Of a stretch of 13,208 nucleotides of DNA, positions 1 through 6,212 are shown one piece after another. The DNA comes from DATGFB01 sp032160545 (lineage in GTDB: Bacteria; Actinomycetota; Actinomycetes; Mycobacteriales; Jatrophihabitantaceae), in NCBI GenBank assembly GCA_032160545.1, contig JAVHVN010000130.1, positions 1 through 13,208 on the forward strand, given 5' to 3'. The translations under genes were made by a program, and so were the position numbers. The number at the start of each line of letters is the position of its first letter. Position 1 is the first letter of the stretch. Under the pieces are notes generated by a model, which made no database searches, was not told where the DNA came from, and was given only the letters and a program-made list of their open reading frames with translations.

Positions 1-75
1 GTGGAGCTGAGGGGATTCGAACCCCTGACCCCCTCGATGCGAACGAGGTGCGCTACCGGACTGCGCCACAGCCCC
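1..75 (-). tRNA. tRNA-Ala (anticodon CGC)
   Basis: Read on the minus strand from 75, the cloverleaf is complete: acceptor GGGGCTG (75-69) pairs with CAGCTCC (9-3), and the anticodon arm is CCTCG-TTCGCAT-CGAGG with anticodon CGC, which reads the Ala codon GCG. The T loop is TTCGAAT. The third acceptor pair is G-T (G3:U70), the identity element of tRNA-Ala. The discriminator base is A at position 2 and position 1 is C, so an encoded CCA tail cannot be judged because the window ends there. It is co-directional with, and downstream of, glpR. Confidence 0.97.
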
Positions 76-210
76 GTGACCGGGAAACGGCCGCCCGACG
101 TGCGGCGGCCAGACCATCAGGTTAGCAGCCGGCCCCGGTCCTCCTCGCGCTGCCCGACGCCCCGGCCGGCCCGAGCAGGCAACGGTTCGTCGTCGCCCGG
201 GGAGGCGGCC

Positions 211-909
211 TCAGCTGGCGCGACGCTGCGCGGCGGCCTGGGCCGCCATGTCCTCGGTGTACAGGCCGGTGAGGTCGATGGTGTCCATGTTGTGCAACTC
301 GATGTCGTCGTCATCGATGCGCACCATCGATGCCGGCGCTTCCTCGAATCGGGCGATCTCCTCGGTGGCGTCGTAGCCGGTGTCGCGCCGGGTGACGTGC
401 TGCGTGCGGCGGTTGGCGCGGCGGTCACGATCACGAAGGGCCTGTGAACGCAAGAACCAGACGTAGCCCCCGAGGCCCACAACGAACGGCAGCGCCAGGA
501 ACCACAGTGCGCCGCCCATCATCAGCGCGAGCAATCCGAAGATGGCGGTGCCAACCCCGAGGATCGTGAGCGAGCGACGCCGTCGCGCCATCATCTGCGT
601 TCGGGCCGCCGACATCTCGGCACGGTCGACGGGGTACATGAGCGCCTCCTCGGCGGCGGGCACGGGACGGCGGCGCGCGAGCGCCGGTGAGGTGGGCGCG
701 GACGGTGGGGGCGGCGCACGGTGCTCGCGCGGAACGAACACCTCCGCGCGGGTGGCCGGCGCGCGGCGCCCCAGGGCGCGCATCGCGCGGCCGAATCCGT
801 CGACGGAGCGGTCCCGCCGGTTCTCGTCGGAGCGACGCAGGATCATCGGTACGACGACGATCAGCCAGAGGACGGCGAGCACGAAGACGGTCATCATCGG
901 TGACAACAC
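211..909 (-). CDS. glpR: GlpR, membrane receptor for a gephyrin-like MoeA protein
   Basis: 232 residues. Predicted membrane helices lie at about 6-24 and as a close pair at 114-131 and 134-153. Between them is a basic, Pro/Ala-rich linker (about 25-112). The C-terminal tail is cytoplasmic-looking and ends in an acidic stretch (199-221) containing ELHNMDTIDLTGLYTEDM. This layout and the position beside a MoeA gene and a RimJ gene match the actinobacterial family described as the gephyrin-like molybdotransferase receptor GlpR. In Corynebacterium glutamicum GlpR is the membrane partner of Glp and acts in septum formation and polar growth. The start is GTG at 909, with GGAGGT a few bases upstream; Met codons at residues 5-6 are alternatives. 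A 117-bp gap separates it from the acetyltransferase gene, so it may have its own promoter. Function here is by family and context, not shown directly. Confidence 0.85.
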   Translation of the reverse strand: MLSPMMTVFVLAVLWLIVVVPMILRRSDENRRDRSVDGFGRAMRALGRRAPATRAEVFVPREHRAPPPPSAPTSPALARRRPVPAAEEALMYPVDRAEMSAARTQMMARRRRSLTILGVGTAIFGLLALMMGGALWFLALPFVVGLGGYVWFLRSQALRDRDRRANRRTQHVTRRDTGYDATEEIARFEEAPASMVRIDDDDIELHNMDTIDLTGLYTEDMAAQAAAQRRAS

Positions 910-919
910 TTCGCACCTC

Positions 920-937
920 CAGTCACACCAGTCACAC
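920..937. repeat. tandem 9-bp repeat in glpR leader
   Basis: CAGTCACAC occurs twice in direct succession at 920-928 and 929-937. It sits immediately before the glpR ribosome-binding site on the minus strand, where it reads GTGTGACTG twice. It may be a regulator site or simple slippage; nothing else in the window matches it. Confidence 0.6.
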
Positions 938-947
938 GGCCGCGTTC

Positions 948-953
948 ACGGTA
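948..953 (-). promoter_or_regulatory. candidate -10 box for glpR
   Basis: The minus strand reads TACCGT (TANNNT type) about 39 bases upstream of the glpR GTG, inside the 117-bp gap. I see no convincing -35 box. It is listed because the gap is too long for a tightly coupled operon. Confidence 0.3.
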
Positions 954-1026
954 GCCAGCGGACGGGGCGGACGACGGCACGTCGCGCGGCGTGTCGGAGG
1001 GGTGATCGTCCGGACGGAGTAACCGG

Positions 1027-1644
1027 TCAGGGCACCTGAGGCAGCCTCGCCAGCCGGGAGATCATCGAAGCCCCGCGCACTTCTTCGGCGGTGACGGCGA
1101 ACGCAACGTGATCGCGCCACCCGCCGTCGATGTCGAGGAACCGCTCGTAGTAGCCCTCGCGGCGCAATCCGAGCTTCTCGACCACGCGCAGGCTCGCGGC
1201 GTTCTCGGGCCGGATGTCGACCTCCACCCGGTGCAACCCGACCGCGCCGAAACAGTGGTCGACAACGAGTGCGAGGGCGGTCGGCGTGATGCCGCGACCG
1301 GCGACGCCGCGGTCGACCCAGTACCCGACGGTGCACGAGCGCAGGACGCCGTGCACGACGTTCGACACGTTCATCTGGCCGACGAGCGCGCCGCCGAACG
1401 TGATCACGAACGGGAGCATGGTGCCGGCCCGTCCCGCCTTGCGCAGCGCGGACAGCAGGGGCGGCCAGGCACCTACGGAATTGCGGTCGACCCAGCTGTG
1501 CGGAGACGTCGGCTCCCACGGCGTCAACCAGGTCTCGTTGCGCAACCGGATCTCACTCCAGGCGCGCGCGTCCCGGACCTTCGGGGCCCGCAGTTCGACG
1601 GCACCCGCCGTGAGGCGCGCCGGCCAGCCAGGGTGCGCAGTCAC
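1027..1644 (-). CDS. rimJ: GNAT N-acetyltransferase, RimJ/RimL type
   Basis: 205 residues, the usual size of the RimJ/RimL/SpeG branch of GNAT enzymes, which transfer acetyl from acetyl-CoA to amino groups. The N-terminal half has LRAPKVRDARAWSEIR (18-33), typical of the family's first strand and helix. The acetyl-CoA loop is DRGVAGRGIT (111-120), a QxxGxG-like turn. It is followed by LHRVEVDIRPENAASLRVV (137-155), the family-typical segment before the last helix. The GTG start at 1644 overlaps the moeA TGA as GTGA (1641-1644), so translation is probably coupled. In mycobacteria the gene in this slot is called rimJ, but its protein substrate is not fixed and it should not be assumed to modify ribosomal protein S5. 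Confidence 0.88.
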   Translation of the reverse strand: MTAHPGWPARLTAGAVELRAPKVRDARAWSEIRLRNETWLTPWEPTSPHSWVDRNSVGAWPPLLSALRKAGRAGTMLPFVITFGGALVGQMNVSNVVHGVLRSCTVGYWVDRGVAGRGITPTALALVVDHCFGAVGLHRVEVDIRPENAASLRVVEKLGLRREGYYERFLDIDGGWRDHVAFAVTAEEVRGASMISRLARLPQVP

Positions 1645-2882
1645 CGGTTCGCGAGCAGGAGCGGGACGACGGTCACCCGCTGCCCCGGCGCCACCTCGGT
1701 GACGTCCTCGTCGAGGACGACGAGGCAGTTGGCCGATGCCAGGGAGGCGATGAGGTGCGAACCGGCACCGCCGACGAACGAGACGCTGTACCCGCCGCCT
1801 GCCTCACGGTGCAGGATGCCGCGCCGGTACTGCCGCTTGCCCGCCGGGCTGTGCGCGCCCTCGAGTGCCACCGCCTGCACGGTCGCTCGCTGCAGGTTGC
1901 GCTTGCCGAGCAACTTGCGGATGGCGGGGCGCACGAAGACCTCGAACGACACGAGCGCGCTCACCGGGTTGCCCGGCAGGCAGAAGATGGGCACCCGATT
2001 GCCGAGGTGCCCGAAGCCCTGCGGCTTGCCAGGCTGCATCGCGATCTGGACGAACTCGACGGTGCCGAGCTCGGACAGCGCCTGCTTCACCACGTCGAAC
2101 GCGCCCATGCTCACCCCGCCGGAGGTGATGAGGACATCGGCCCGCAGCAGCTGGCTCTCGAGGACGTCGAGCAGCTTGGAGTGGTCGTCGGGGACGATGC
2201 CGATGCGGCGCGCGTCGGCGCCGGCGTCCTTGGCCGCCGACGCGAGCAGGTACGAGTTCGAGTCGGTGACCTCGCCGAACGACGGTGGATGGCCGACGTC
2301 GACCAGCTCGCTGCCCGTCGAGATGACAAGCACCCGCGGCCGCGGGCGGACGACGACCCGGTCGCGGCCGATCGCGGCGAGCAGGGCGAGCTGTTGCGGG
2401 CCGAGTGCGGCGCCCGCGCCGAGCGCCGCGGCACCGGCCAGCAGGTCCTCACCGGCCCGCCGGACACACTCGCCGCTGTGTACCGGCCGCGCGATCCGCA
2501 CGCGCGCGACACCCTGGTCGGTGTCCTCGAGCGGGATGACCGCGTCGGCGCCCGCCGGGATGGGGGCACCGGTCATGATTCGCATCGCGATGCCCGGGCT
2601 CATCCCGGCGCGCGACTTGGCACCCGCAACGACATCGCCGACGACCGGCAGCTCCAGCGGCGACTCCGGCGACGCGTTACGCGTGTCCACGGCCCGCACG
2701 GCATAGCCGTCCATCGCCGAGTTGTCGAAGCCGGGCAACGGGACCTCGGCGGTGACGTTCTCCGCGAGCAGCAACCCCTGCGCGTCGAGCAGGGTCAGCT
2801 CGATCGGGTCGATCGAGCCGATCCCGTCGAGGACGACGGCGAGTTGCTCGTCGACACTGCGCATCGGGCTCTGGTCAGCCAC
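1641..2882 (-). CDS. moeA: Gephyrin-like molybdopterin molybdotransferase (Glp / MoeA)
   Basis: 413 residues, normal MoeA length. MoeA enzymes insert molybdate into adenylylated molybdopterin. Family motifs appear in order: NSAMDGYA (54-61), TGAPIPAGADAV (104-115), STGSEL (188-193), TDSNSYLL (206-213), TSGGVSMGAFD (253-263), MQPGKP (282-287) and LPGNPVS (302-308). The acidic residues expected around the active site are present (D58, E192, D263), so it looks catalytically competent. Because glpR lies two genes downstream, it is probably the Glp-type paralogue that in corynebacteria also binds FtsZ. Start is GTG at 2882, with GAGGAG about ten bases upstream; Met7 is an alternative. galU ends 47 bases upstream on the same strand, so galU-moeA-rimJ probably form one operon. 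Whether this copy does Moco synthesis, cell division or both cannot be read from sequence. Confidence 0.95.
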   Translation of the reverse strand: MADQSPMRSVDEQLAVVLDGIGSIDPIELTLLDAQGLLLAENVTAEVPLPGFDNSAMDGYAVRAVDTRNASPESPLELPVVGDVVAGAKSRAGMSPGIAMRIMTGAPIPAGADAVIPLEDTDQGVARVRIARPVHSGECVRRAGEDLLAGAAALGAGAALGPQQLALLAAIGRDRVVVRPRPRVLVISTGSELVDVGHPPSFGEVTDSNSYLLASAAKDAGADARRIGIVPDDHSKLLDVLESQLLRADVLITSGGVSMGAFDVVKQALSELGTVEFVQIAMQPGKPQGFGHLGNRVPIFCLPGNPVSALVSFEVFVRPAIRKLLGKRNLQRATVQAVALEGAHSPAGKRQYRRGILHREAGGGYSVSFVGGAGSHLIASLASANCLVVLDEDVTEVAPGQRVTVVPLLLANR

Positions 2883-2929
2883 CGGTGAGGTCTCCTCGCG
2901 GGCAAGCGGTCATGCGCGGGCGGTGCGGC

Positions 2930-3823
2930 TCAGTCGAGCTTGCTGACATAGTCCCGTAGCCACAAGCCGAAGTCGGTTCCCACCTCGGGGTGTCGGAGTG
3001 CGACCTGAACGACGGCCTTGACGTATTCGAGCCGATCACCGGTGTCGTAACGCCGGCCGCGGAAGACGACCCCGTGTACCGGCGTCCCCGATTCGGCCAG
3101 CGTGCGCATCGCATCCGTCAGCTGGATCTCGCCCCCCGAACCCGGCTGTGTCGTGCGCAGTGCCGCGAAGATCTCCGGCGGCAGGACGTAGCGGCCGATC
3201 ACCGCCAGCGTGCTCGGCGCCTCGTCGGGAGCCGGCTTCTCGACGAGGTCGACGATCTGCACGATGTCGTCGGTCGAGTCGGAGCCCGGGGCCGGGACCG
3301 CGCACCCGTATTTCCGGATCTCCTCGCGGGGCACGTCGATGAGGCCCAGGACGATGCCGCCCTTCTCGGCCTGCAGGTCGAGCATCTGCCCCAGCAGTTC
3401 GTCCTCGGCGTCGATGAGATCGTCCGGCAGCAGGACGGCGAACGGCTCGTCGCCCACGAACTGTTCCCCATGGTGGACGGCGTCACCGAGACCCCTCGGC
3501 GAAGCCTGCTCGACGTAGCTGACGTTCGCGAGCTCGGCCGGCCGCCGGATGCTCGCGAGGCCGCCCTCGTCGCCCTTCGCCTCGAGCGCCGCCTCGAGTT
3601 CAGTGTCGTGAGAAAAGTAGTCCGAGATGGCGCTCTTGCCGGCGCTCAGCACGACGATCACGTCGGTGATGCCCTTCGCCGCGGCCTCGCCGATAACGAG
3701 CTCGAGCGCGGGTGTGGTCACCAGCGGAGCGAGCTCCTTGGGGACCGCCTTCGTGAACGGAAGGAAACGCGTGCCCCGCCCTGCTGCCGGGATGAGCGCC
3801 TTGGTCACCGGTCTGCTCGCCAT
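2930..3823 (-). CDS. galU: UTP-glucose-1-phosphate uridylyltransferase
   Basis: 297 residues. It makes UDP-glucose from UTP and glucose 1-phosphate in the cytoplasm, feeding cell-envelope and trehalose/glycan synthesis. The nucleotide-binding signature is IPAAGRGTRFLPFTKAVPKE (11-30). Other family motifs are GLGDAV (111-116), LLPDD (131-135), EKPAPDE (195-201), GGEIQLTDA (230-238) and YDTGDRLEYVKA (259-270). The usual G-L-G-T-R loop reads G-R-G-T-R, and the following PKE block continues LAPLVTTPALE rather than MLPVVDKP, a modest deviation. I start at ATG 3823 because the recognised fold begins there and TACGCT lies six bases upstream, which suggests leaderless translation. An in-frame ATG at 3856 would add 11 residues that overlap the divergent gene. 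First gene of the operon with moeA and rimJ. Confidence 0.95.
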   Translation of the reverse strand: MASRPVTKALIPAAGRGTRFLPFTKAVPKELAPLVTTPALELVIGEAAAKGITDVIVVLSAGKSAISDYFSHDTELEAALEAKGDEGGLASIRRPAELANVSYVEQASPRGLGDAVHHGEQFVGDEPFAVLLPDDLIDAEDELLGQMLDLQAEKGGIVLGLIDVPREEIRKYGCAVPAPGSDSTDDIVQIVDLVEKPAPDEAPSTLAVIGRYVLPPEIFAALRTTQPGSGGEIQLTDAMRTLAESGTPVHGVVFRGRRYDTGDRLEYVKAVVQVALRHPEVGTDFGLWLRDYVSKLD

Positions 3824-3854
3824 TATCGGAGCGTAACCAAGCGATGATGTAGCC
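3824..3854. promoter_or_regulatory. back-to-back leaderless promoters, galU / 5-FCL
   Basis: Only 31 bases separate two divergent start codons. On the minus strand TACGCT (3835-3830) is followed by six bases and the galU ATG. On the plus strand GATGAT (3843-3848) is followed by six bases and the 5-FCL ATG. Neither gene has a Shine-Dalgarno sequence. The -35 region of each would lie inside the coding start of the other. Confidence 0.55.
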
Positions 3855-4430
3855 ATGCGCCGCGCGGAGAAGGAGCCACTGCGCCGCCGGTTGCTGGCCG
3901 CGCGCAGCGAGCGTTCCGCGCCCGCCGTGGACGCCGCGAGGGCGGCGGTGCGGGCGCACGTCCTCGACCTGGCCGCAGCTCATGGGTGGCGCTGCGTCGC
4001 GGCCTACGTCCCCCTGCGCACCGAGCCCGGGTCGGTCGAGCTGCTCGCCGGGCTGCACCGCGCCGGCGTGCGGGTGCTGGTACCCCTGATCGAGGACGAC
4101 CGCGACCTCGACTGGGCGTCCTGGGAACCCGGCATCCCGATCGATGCCATGCACCCCGCCTCGAGCGCGGACGGGCTGGGCCGGGGCGCGATCGAGCAGG
4201 CCGATGCCGTGCTCGTCCCGGCACTCGCCGTCGACCCGACGACCGGTGTGCGGCTCGGCCGGGGCGGCGGCTCCTACGACCGGGCGCTCGCCCGTGCCAG
4301 CGAGGGCGCCGAGGTGATCGCGCTGCTGTTCGACGGCGAGCTCGTGCCTGGGCTGCCCGCGGACGAGTGGGACCGCCCGGTTGCGGCGGTCGTCGATCCC
4401 GCGGGCCTGACTCGGGTGGGACCGCACTGA
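3855..4430 (+). CDS. 5-formyltetrahydrofolate cyclo-ligase
   Basis: 191 residues, typical size. It converts 5-formyl-THF to 5,10-methenyl-THF using ATP, salvaging folate in the cytoplasm. The N-terminal KEPLRRRLLAAR (6-17) matches the family's opening basic helix. YVPLRTEPGS (51-60) holds the substrate-contact Glu-Pro-Gly. VPALAVD (121-127) and LGRGGGSYDRAL (134-145) form the Gly-rich ATP/phosphate loop, and EWDRPV (171-176) is the late conserved block. The ATG at 3855 has no ribosome-binding site and a -10-like box six bases upstream. It lies next to galU in the same arrangement as mycobacterial Rv0992c-Rv0993. No sign of damage. Confidence 0.94.
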   Translation: MRRAEKEPLRRRLLAARSERSAPAVDAARAAVRAHVLDLAAAHGWRCVAAYVPLRTEPGSVELLAGLHRAGVRVLVPLIEDDRDLDWASWEPGIPIDAMHPASSADGLGRGAIEQADAVLVPALAVDPTTGVRLGRGGGSYDRALARASEGAEVIALLFDGELVPGLPADEWDRPVAAVVDPAGLTRVGPH

Positions 4431-4472
4431 CTGGACGGGAATGCCCGCGTGCCCGACCATGGTTAGCAGTCG

Positions 4473-4478
4473 TAGGCT
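4473..4478 (+). promoter_or_regulatory. candidate -10 box for ruc
   Basis: TAGGCT (TANNNT) in the 102-bp gap after 5-FCL, predicting transcription from about 4485 and a leader of about 48 bases with a GGAGG ribosome-binding site at 4519-4523. The -35 is not clear. Confidence 0.4.
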
Positions 4479-4532
4479 GTGAGTGCCAACCGAGCCGCTC
4501 GATCGACCGCTCCACGCCGGAGGACCCGAACC

Positions 4533-4934
4533 ATGCCGACCTATCAGTACGCCTGCACCAACGCCGACTGCGGCAACCGGTTCGAGCTCGTCCAGTCGTT
4601 CACCGACCCCGCGGCGTCCGAGTGCCCGGTCTGTGGCAGTCCGGTCCGCAAGGTCTATTCGTCGGTCGGCGTGGTCTTCAAGGGCTCCGGCTTCTACCGC
4701 AACGACAGCCGCGCGGCGGCGAACGGTTCGTCGTCGAACGGGTCGTCGTCGAACGGGGCGGACAAGGCCGCCAAGTCCGAGCCGGGTGCGAAGAGCGACT
4801 CGGGCTCGAGCAGCCCGGACAGTGCGTCCTCGTCCTCCTCGTCGTCCTCGTCCGGCTCGTCGTCTTCCTCGTCCTCGTCCGGCTCGTCCACGCCAGCGTC
4901 GTCGGGCTCCTCGGCTGCCGCCGCGGCGTCCTGA
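4533..4934 (+). CDS. ruc: FmdB-type zinc-ribbon protein, Ruc-like redox chaperone
   Basis: 133 residues. The N-terminal zinc ribbon starts MPTYQYACTNADCG and has four cysteines, C8, C13, C31 and C34, followed by VGVVFKGSGFYRNDSR (45-60), highly conserved in actinobacterial FmdB-like proteins. The rest (about 61-133) is disordered: an NGSSSNGSSSNG repeat encoded by two 15-bp DNA repeats (4722-4751), a Lys/Glu patch, then long serine runs and a final Ala stretch. The M. tuberculosis homologue Rv0991c (Ruc) is a holdase chaperone switched on when its cysteines are oxidised, and it too has an unstructured tail. Here the first pair is C-X4-C, not the C-X2-C usual in FmdB. The start is ATG 4533, preceded by GGAGG; an upstream in-frame GTG at 4479 would add 18 unconserved residues. 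Confidence 0.85.
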   Translation: MPTYQYACTNADCGNRFELVQSFTDPAASECPVCGSPVRKVYSSVGVVFKGSGFYRNDSRAAANGSSSNGSSSNGADKAAKSEPGAKSDSGSSSPDSASSSSSSSSSGSSSSSSSSGSSTPASSGSSAAAAAS

Positions 4935-5003
4935 TCCGCCCACAGCGCTTCCGCTGCGTCCACAGCCGTCGCCGACCCGCGTCTGACGGGCCGGCCGGTT
5001 GCC

Positions 5004-5009
5004 TAGCGT
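5004..5009 (+). promoter_or_regulatory. leaderless promoter of SAF/RcpC-like gene
   Basis: TAGCGT sits seven bases before the GTG at 5017. No ribosome-binding site is present. A weak -35-like CTGACG lies near 4983-4988. Confidence 0.4.
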
Positions 5010-5016
5010 CGGGCCG

Positions 5017-5460
5017 GTGTCCGTGCTGCCTCGCCCGTCTGCCCGCACCGAGCGTCTGGTGCGCCGAGCCGTCGCCGGTGCCTGCCTCGTTCTCGCTGCA
5101 CTGAGCTGGCTGGGCGGGCGAGCGCCGGCGCCCGCCGCGACTGGCGCAGCGCCGAGCGTCGCGTCCGTCCCGGTGGGACTGGACGCGGTGCCGGTGCCGG
5201 TGCGCGCGAGCGCGGCGCGGCTGGTCCAGCCGGGCGCCCGCATCGACCTGGTCGCCACGCGGTCCGACGACAGCAGCGCGCCGAGCGGCGCGGTCGCCAC
5301 CGGTGTGCGCGTCCTCGCGGTGCTGCCCGCGACCGAGGCCGGCAGCGGTGGCATCGGCGCTGCGGCTGGGCTGCTCGTGGCGGCCGACCACGCGACCGCG
5401 CTCCGGCTCGCCGCCTTGTCCGACACGTCGCCGCTCGCCGTGGTGCTGCCCGGTTCGTGA
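5017..5460 (+). CDS. single-pass SAF/RcpC-like protein (CpaB-related)
   Basis: 147 residues. A short basic N-terminus with several Arg is followed by one membrane helix (about 14-33), then an Ala/Pro-rich spacer and an extracytoplasmic domain. The segment SAARLVQPGARIDLVAT (about 65-81) and the later ATGVRVLAVLP (about 94-104) resemble the SAF/RcpC domain of CpaB, a periplasmic part of Flp/Tad pilus assembly. No other Tad genes are in the window, so a pilus role is unproven; small proteins of this kind often sit between fmdB and mscL in actinobacteria. Start: GTG 5017 is chosen because a TANNNT box lies seven bases before it. GTG 5023 and TTG 4999 are in frame. It ends 62 bases before mscL. 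Confidence 0.68.
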   Translation: MSVLPRPSARTERLVRRAVAGACLVLAALSWLGGRAPAPAATGAAPSVASVPVGLDAVPVPVRASAARLVQPGARIDLVATRSDDSSAPSGAVATGVRVLAVLPATEAGSGGIGAAAGLLVAADHATALRLAALSDTSPLAVVLPGS

Positions 5461-5469
5461 GCTTCGCCC

Positions 5470-5475
5470 TACGCT
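5470..5475 (+). promoter_or_regulatory. candidate -10 box for mscL
   Basis: TACGCT just after the SAF/RcpC stop, predicting a leader of about 40 bases that contains AGGAGG before mscL. No good -35 is seen. Confidence 0.4.
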
Positions 5476-5522
5476 GTTGCCCGCTCGGGCGAAGTGCGCC
5501 GATACGACAGGAGGGGCTGGCA

Positions 5523-5927
5523 ATGCTCAAGGGGTTCAAGGAATTCATCATGCGAGGCAACGTCATCGACCTCGCCGTCGCCGTCGTCATCGGCGCCGCC
5601 TTTACCGCGGTCGTCACCGCACTGGTCAAGGACCTGCTCACCCCGCTGATCGCCGCCGTCGCCGGCAAGCCGAACTTCTCGGCGCTCACGTTCACCCTGC
5701 ACAAGAGCCGGTTCGCTTACGGCGACTTCATCAACGCCGTCATCCAGTTCGTGCTCGTCGCCGCGGCCGTGTACTTCTTCATCATCGTGCCGATCAAGAA
5801 GCTCACCGAGCTGCGGGCGAGGCGGGTGGCTGCGGGCGAACCCGCCGGCGTGGCCGACATACCGAGTGACGAGGCGGTACTGCTCCGCGAGATCCGCGAT
5901 CTGCTGGCCATGCAGCACACCAGCTGA
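5523..5927 (+). CDS. mscL: large-conductance mechanosensitive channel
   Basis: 134 residues. MscL forms a pentameric pore in the inner membrane that opens under membrane tension to release solutes on osmotic downshock. The N-terminus MLKGFKEFIMRGNVIDLAVA is the family hallmark amphipathic helix leading into the pore helix TM1 (about 14-43), with the hydrophobic gate at V21 as in the M. tuberculosis channel. A periplasmic loop (about 47-66) precedes TM2 (about 68-90). The cytoplasmic helix ends AVLLREIRDLLAMQ (118-131), the conserved bundle. Start is ATG 5523, with AGGAGG at 5510-5515; upstream in-frame extension is not conserved. The C-terminus is shorter than the mycobacterial one (about 150 residues). 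Its TGA directly abuts the stop of a minus-strand gene. Confidence 0.97.
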   Translation: MLKGFKEFIMRGNVIDLAVAVVIGAAFTAVVTALVKDLLTPLIAAVAGKPNFSALTFTLHKSRFAYGDFINAVIQFVLVAAAVYFFIIVPIKKLTELRARRVAAGEPAGVADIPSDEAVLLREIRDLLAMQHTS

Positions 5928-6137
5928 TTAGTCGCCGTGGTGCGGCGGCCGTTCGCGTAGGTACCACTCTTCGTCGCGTTCGCCCGCCGCGGGGTCGTCC
6001 CCCCACCCGACGTCGCGTTCGTCGGCCGACGTCTGGGGCAGCGCCGGCCCGTCATCACGCTCGTCGGCTGCCGTCTGCGGACGCACCGGCCCGCCGTCGC
6101 GGGGGCGCGCCTGCTCCGGTTCGGGCTCGGTCACCAC
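5928..6137 (-). CDS. small acidic hypothetical protein
   Basis: 69 residues, strongly acidic, with no membrane segment and no signal peptide. It contains two copies of a nine-residue unit, PQTAADERD (20-28) and PQTSADERD (34-42), 14 residues apart. It ends EEWYLRERPPHHGD, a tail type I recall from short actinobacterial proteins of unknown function. Start is either of two adjacent GTG codons (6137 or 6134) with only a weak GGAG nearby, so the exact N-terminus is uncertain. The TAA (5928-5930) immediately follows the mscL TGA (5925-5927) on the other strand, leaving no intergenic base. I do not know its function. Confidence 0.6.
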   Translation of the reverse strand: MVTEPEPEQARPRDGGPVRPQTAADERDDGPALPQTSADERDVGWGDDPAAGERDEEWYLRERPPHHGD

Positions 6138-6212
6138 TCCAGTGTGCCCGCCGCGCAGTCAGTGCTTTGATGGCCGTAGGGCATCGGGCTCTCGCATCGG
6201 AGGTAATCCGCC

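Noticed and set aside
181..195. 15-bp match between the region downstream of glpR and 4722-4736 in ruc (AACGGTTCGTCGTCG)
   Set aside because: One copy is codon repeats for Asn-Gly-Ser. TCG-rich strings are frequent in this base composition, and nothing around the copies is similar.
1108..2706. Very long plus-strand open frame (532 codons) opposite rimJ and moeA
   Set aside because: Both genes beneath it on the minus strand carry full family motifs. High GC removes stops on the opposite strand, and the translation has no recognisable domain.
4694..4963. Minus-strand open frame coding a Glu/Asp-rich protein opposite ruc
   Set aside because: It is the mirror of the serine-codon repeats (TCG/TCC) in the ruc tail, has no ribosome-binding site and starts at an arbitrary position.
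3600..5426. 608-codon minus-strand frame across galU start, 5-FCL, ruc and SAF gene
   Set aside because: Arg/Gly/Ala low-complexity translation typical of an antisense GC-rich frame. It crosses four well-supported genes and two promoters.
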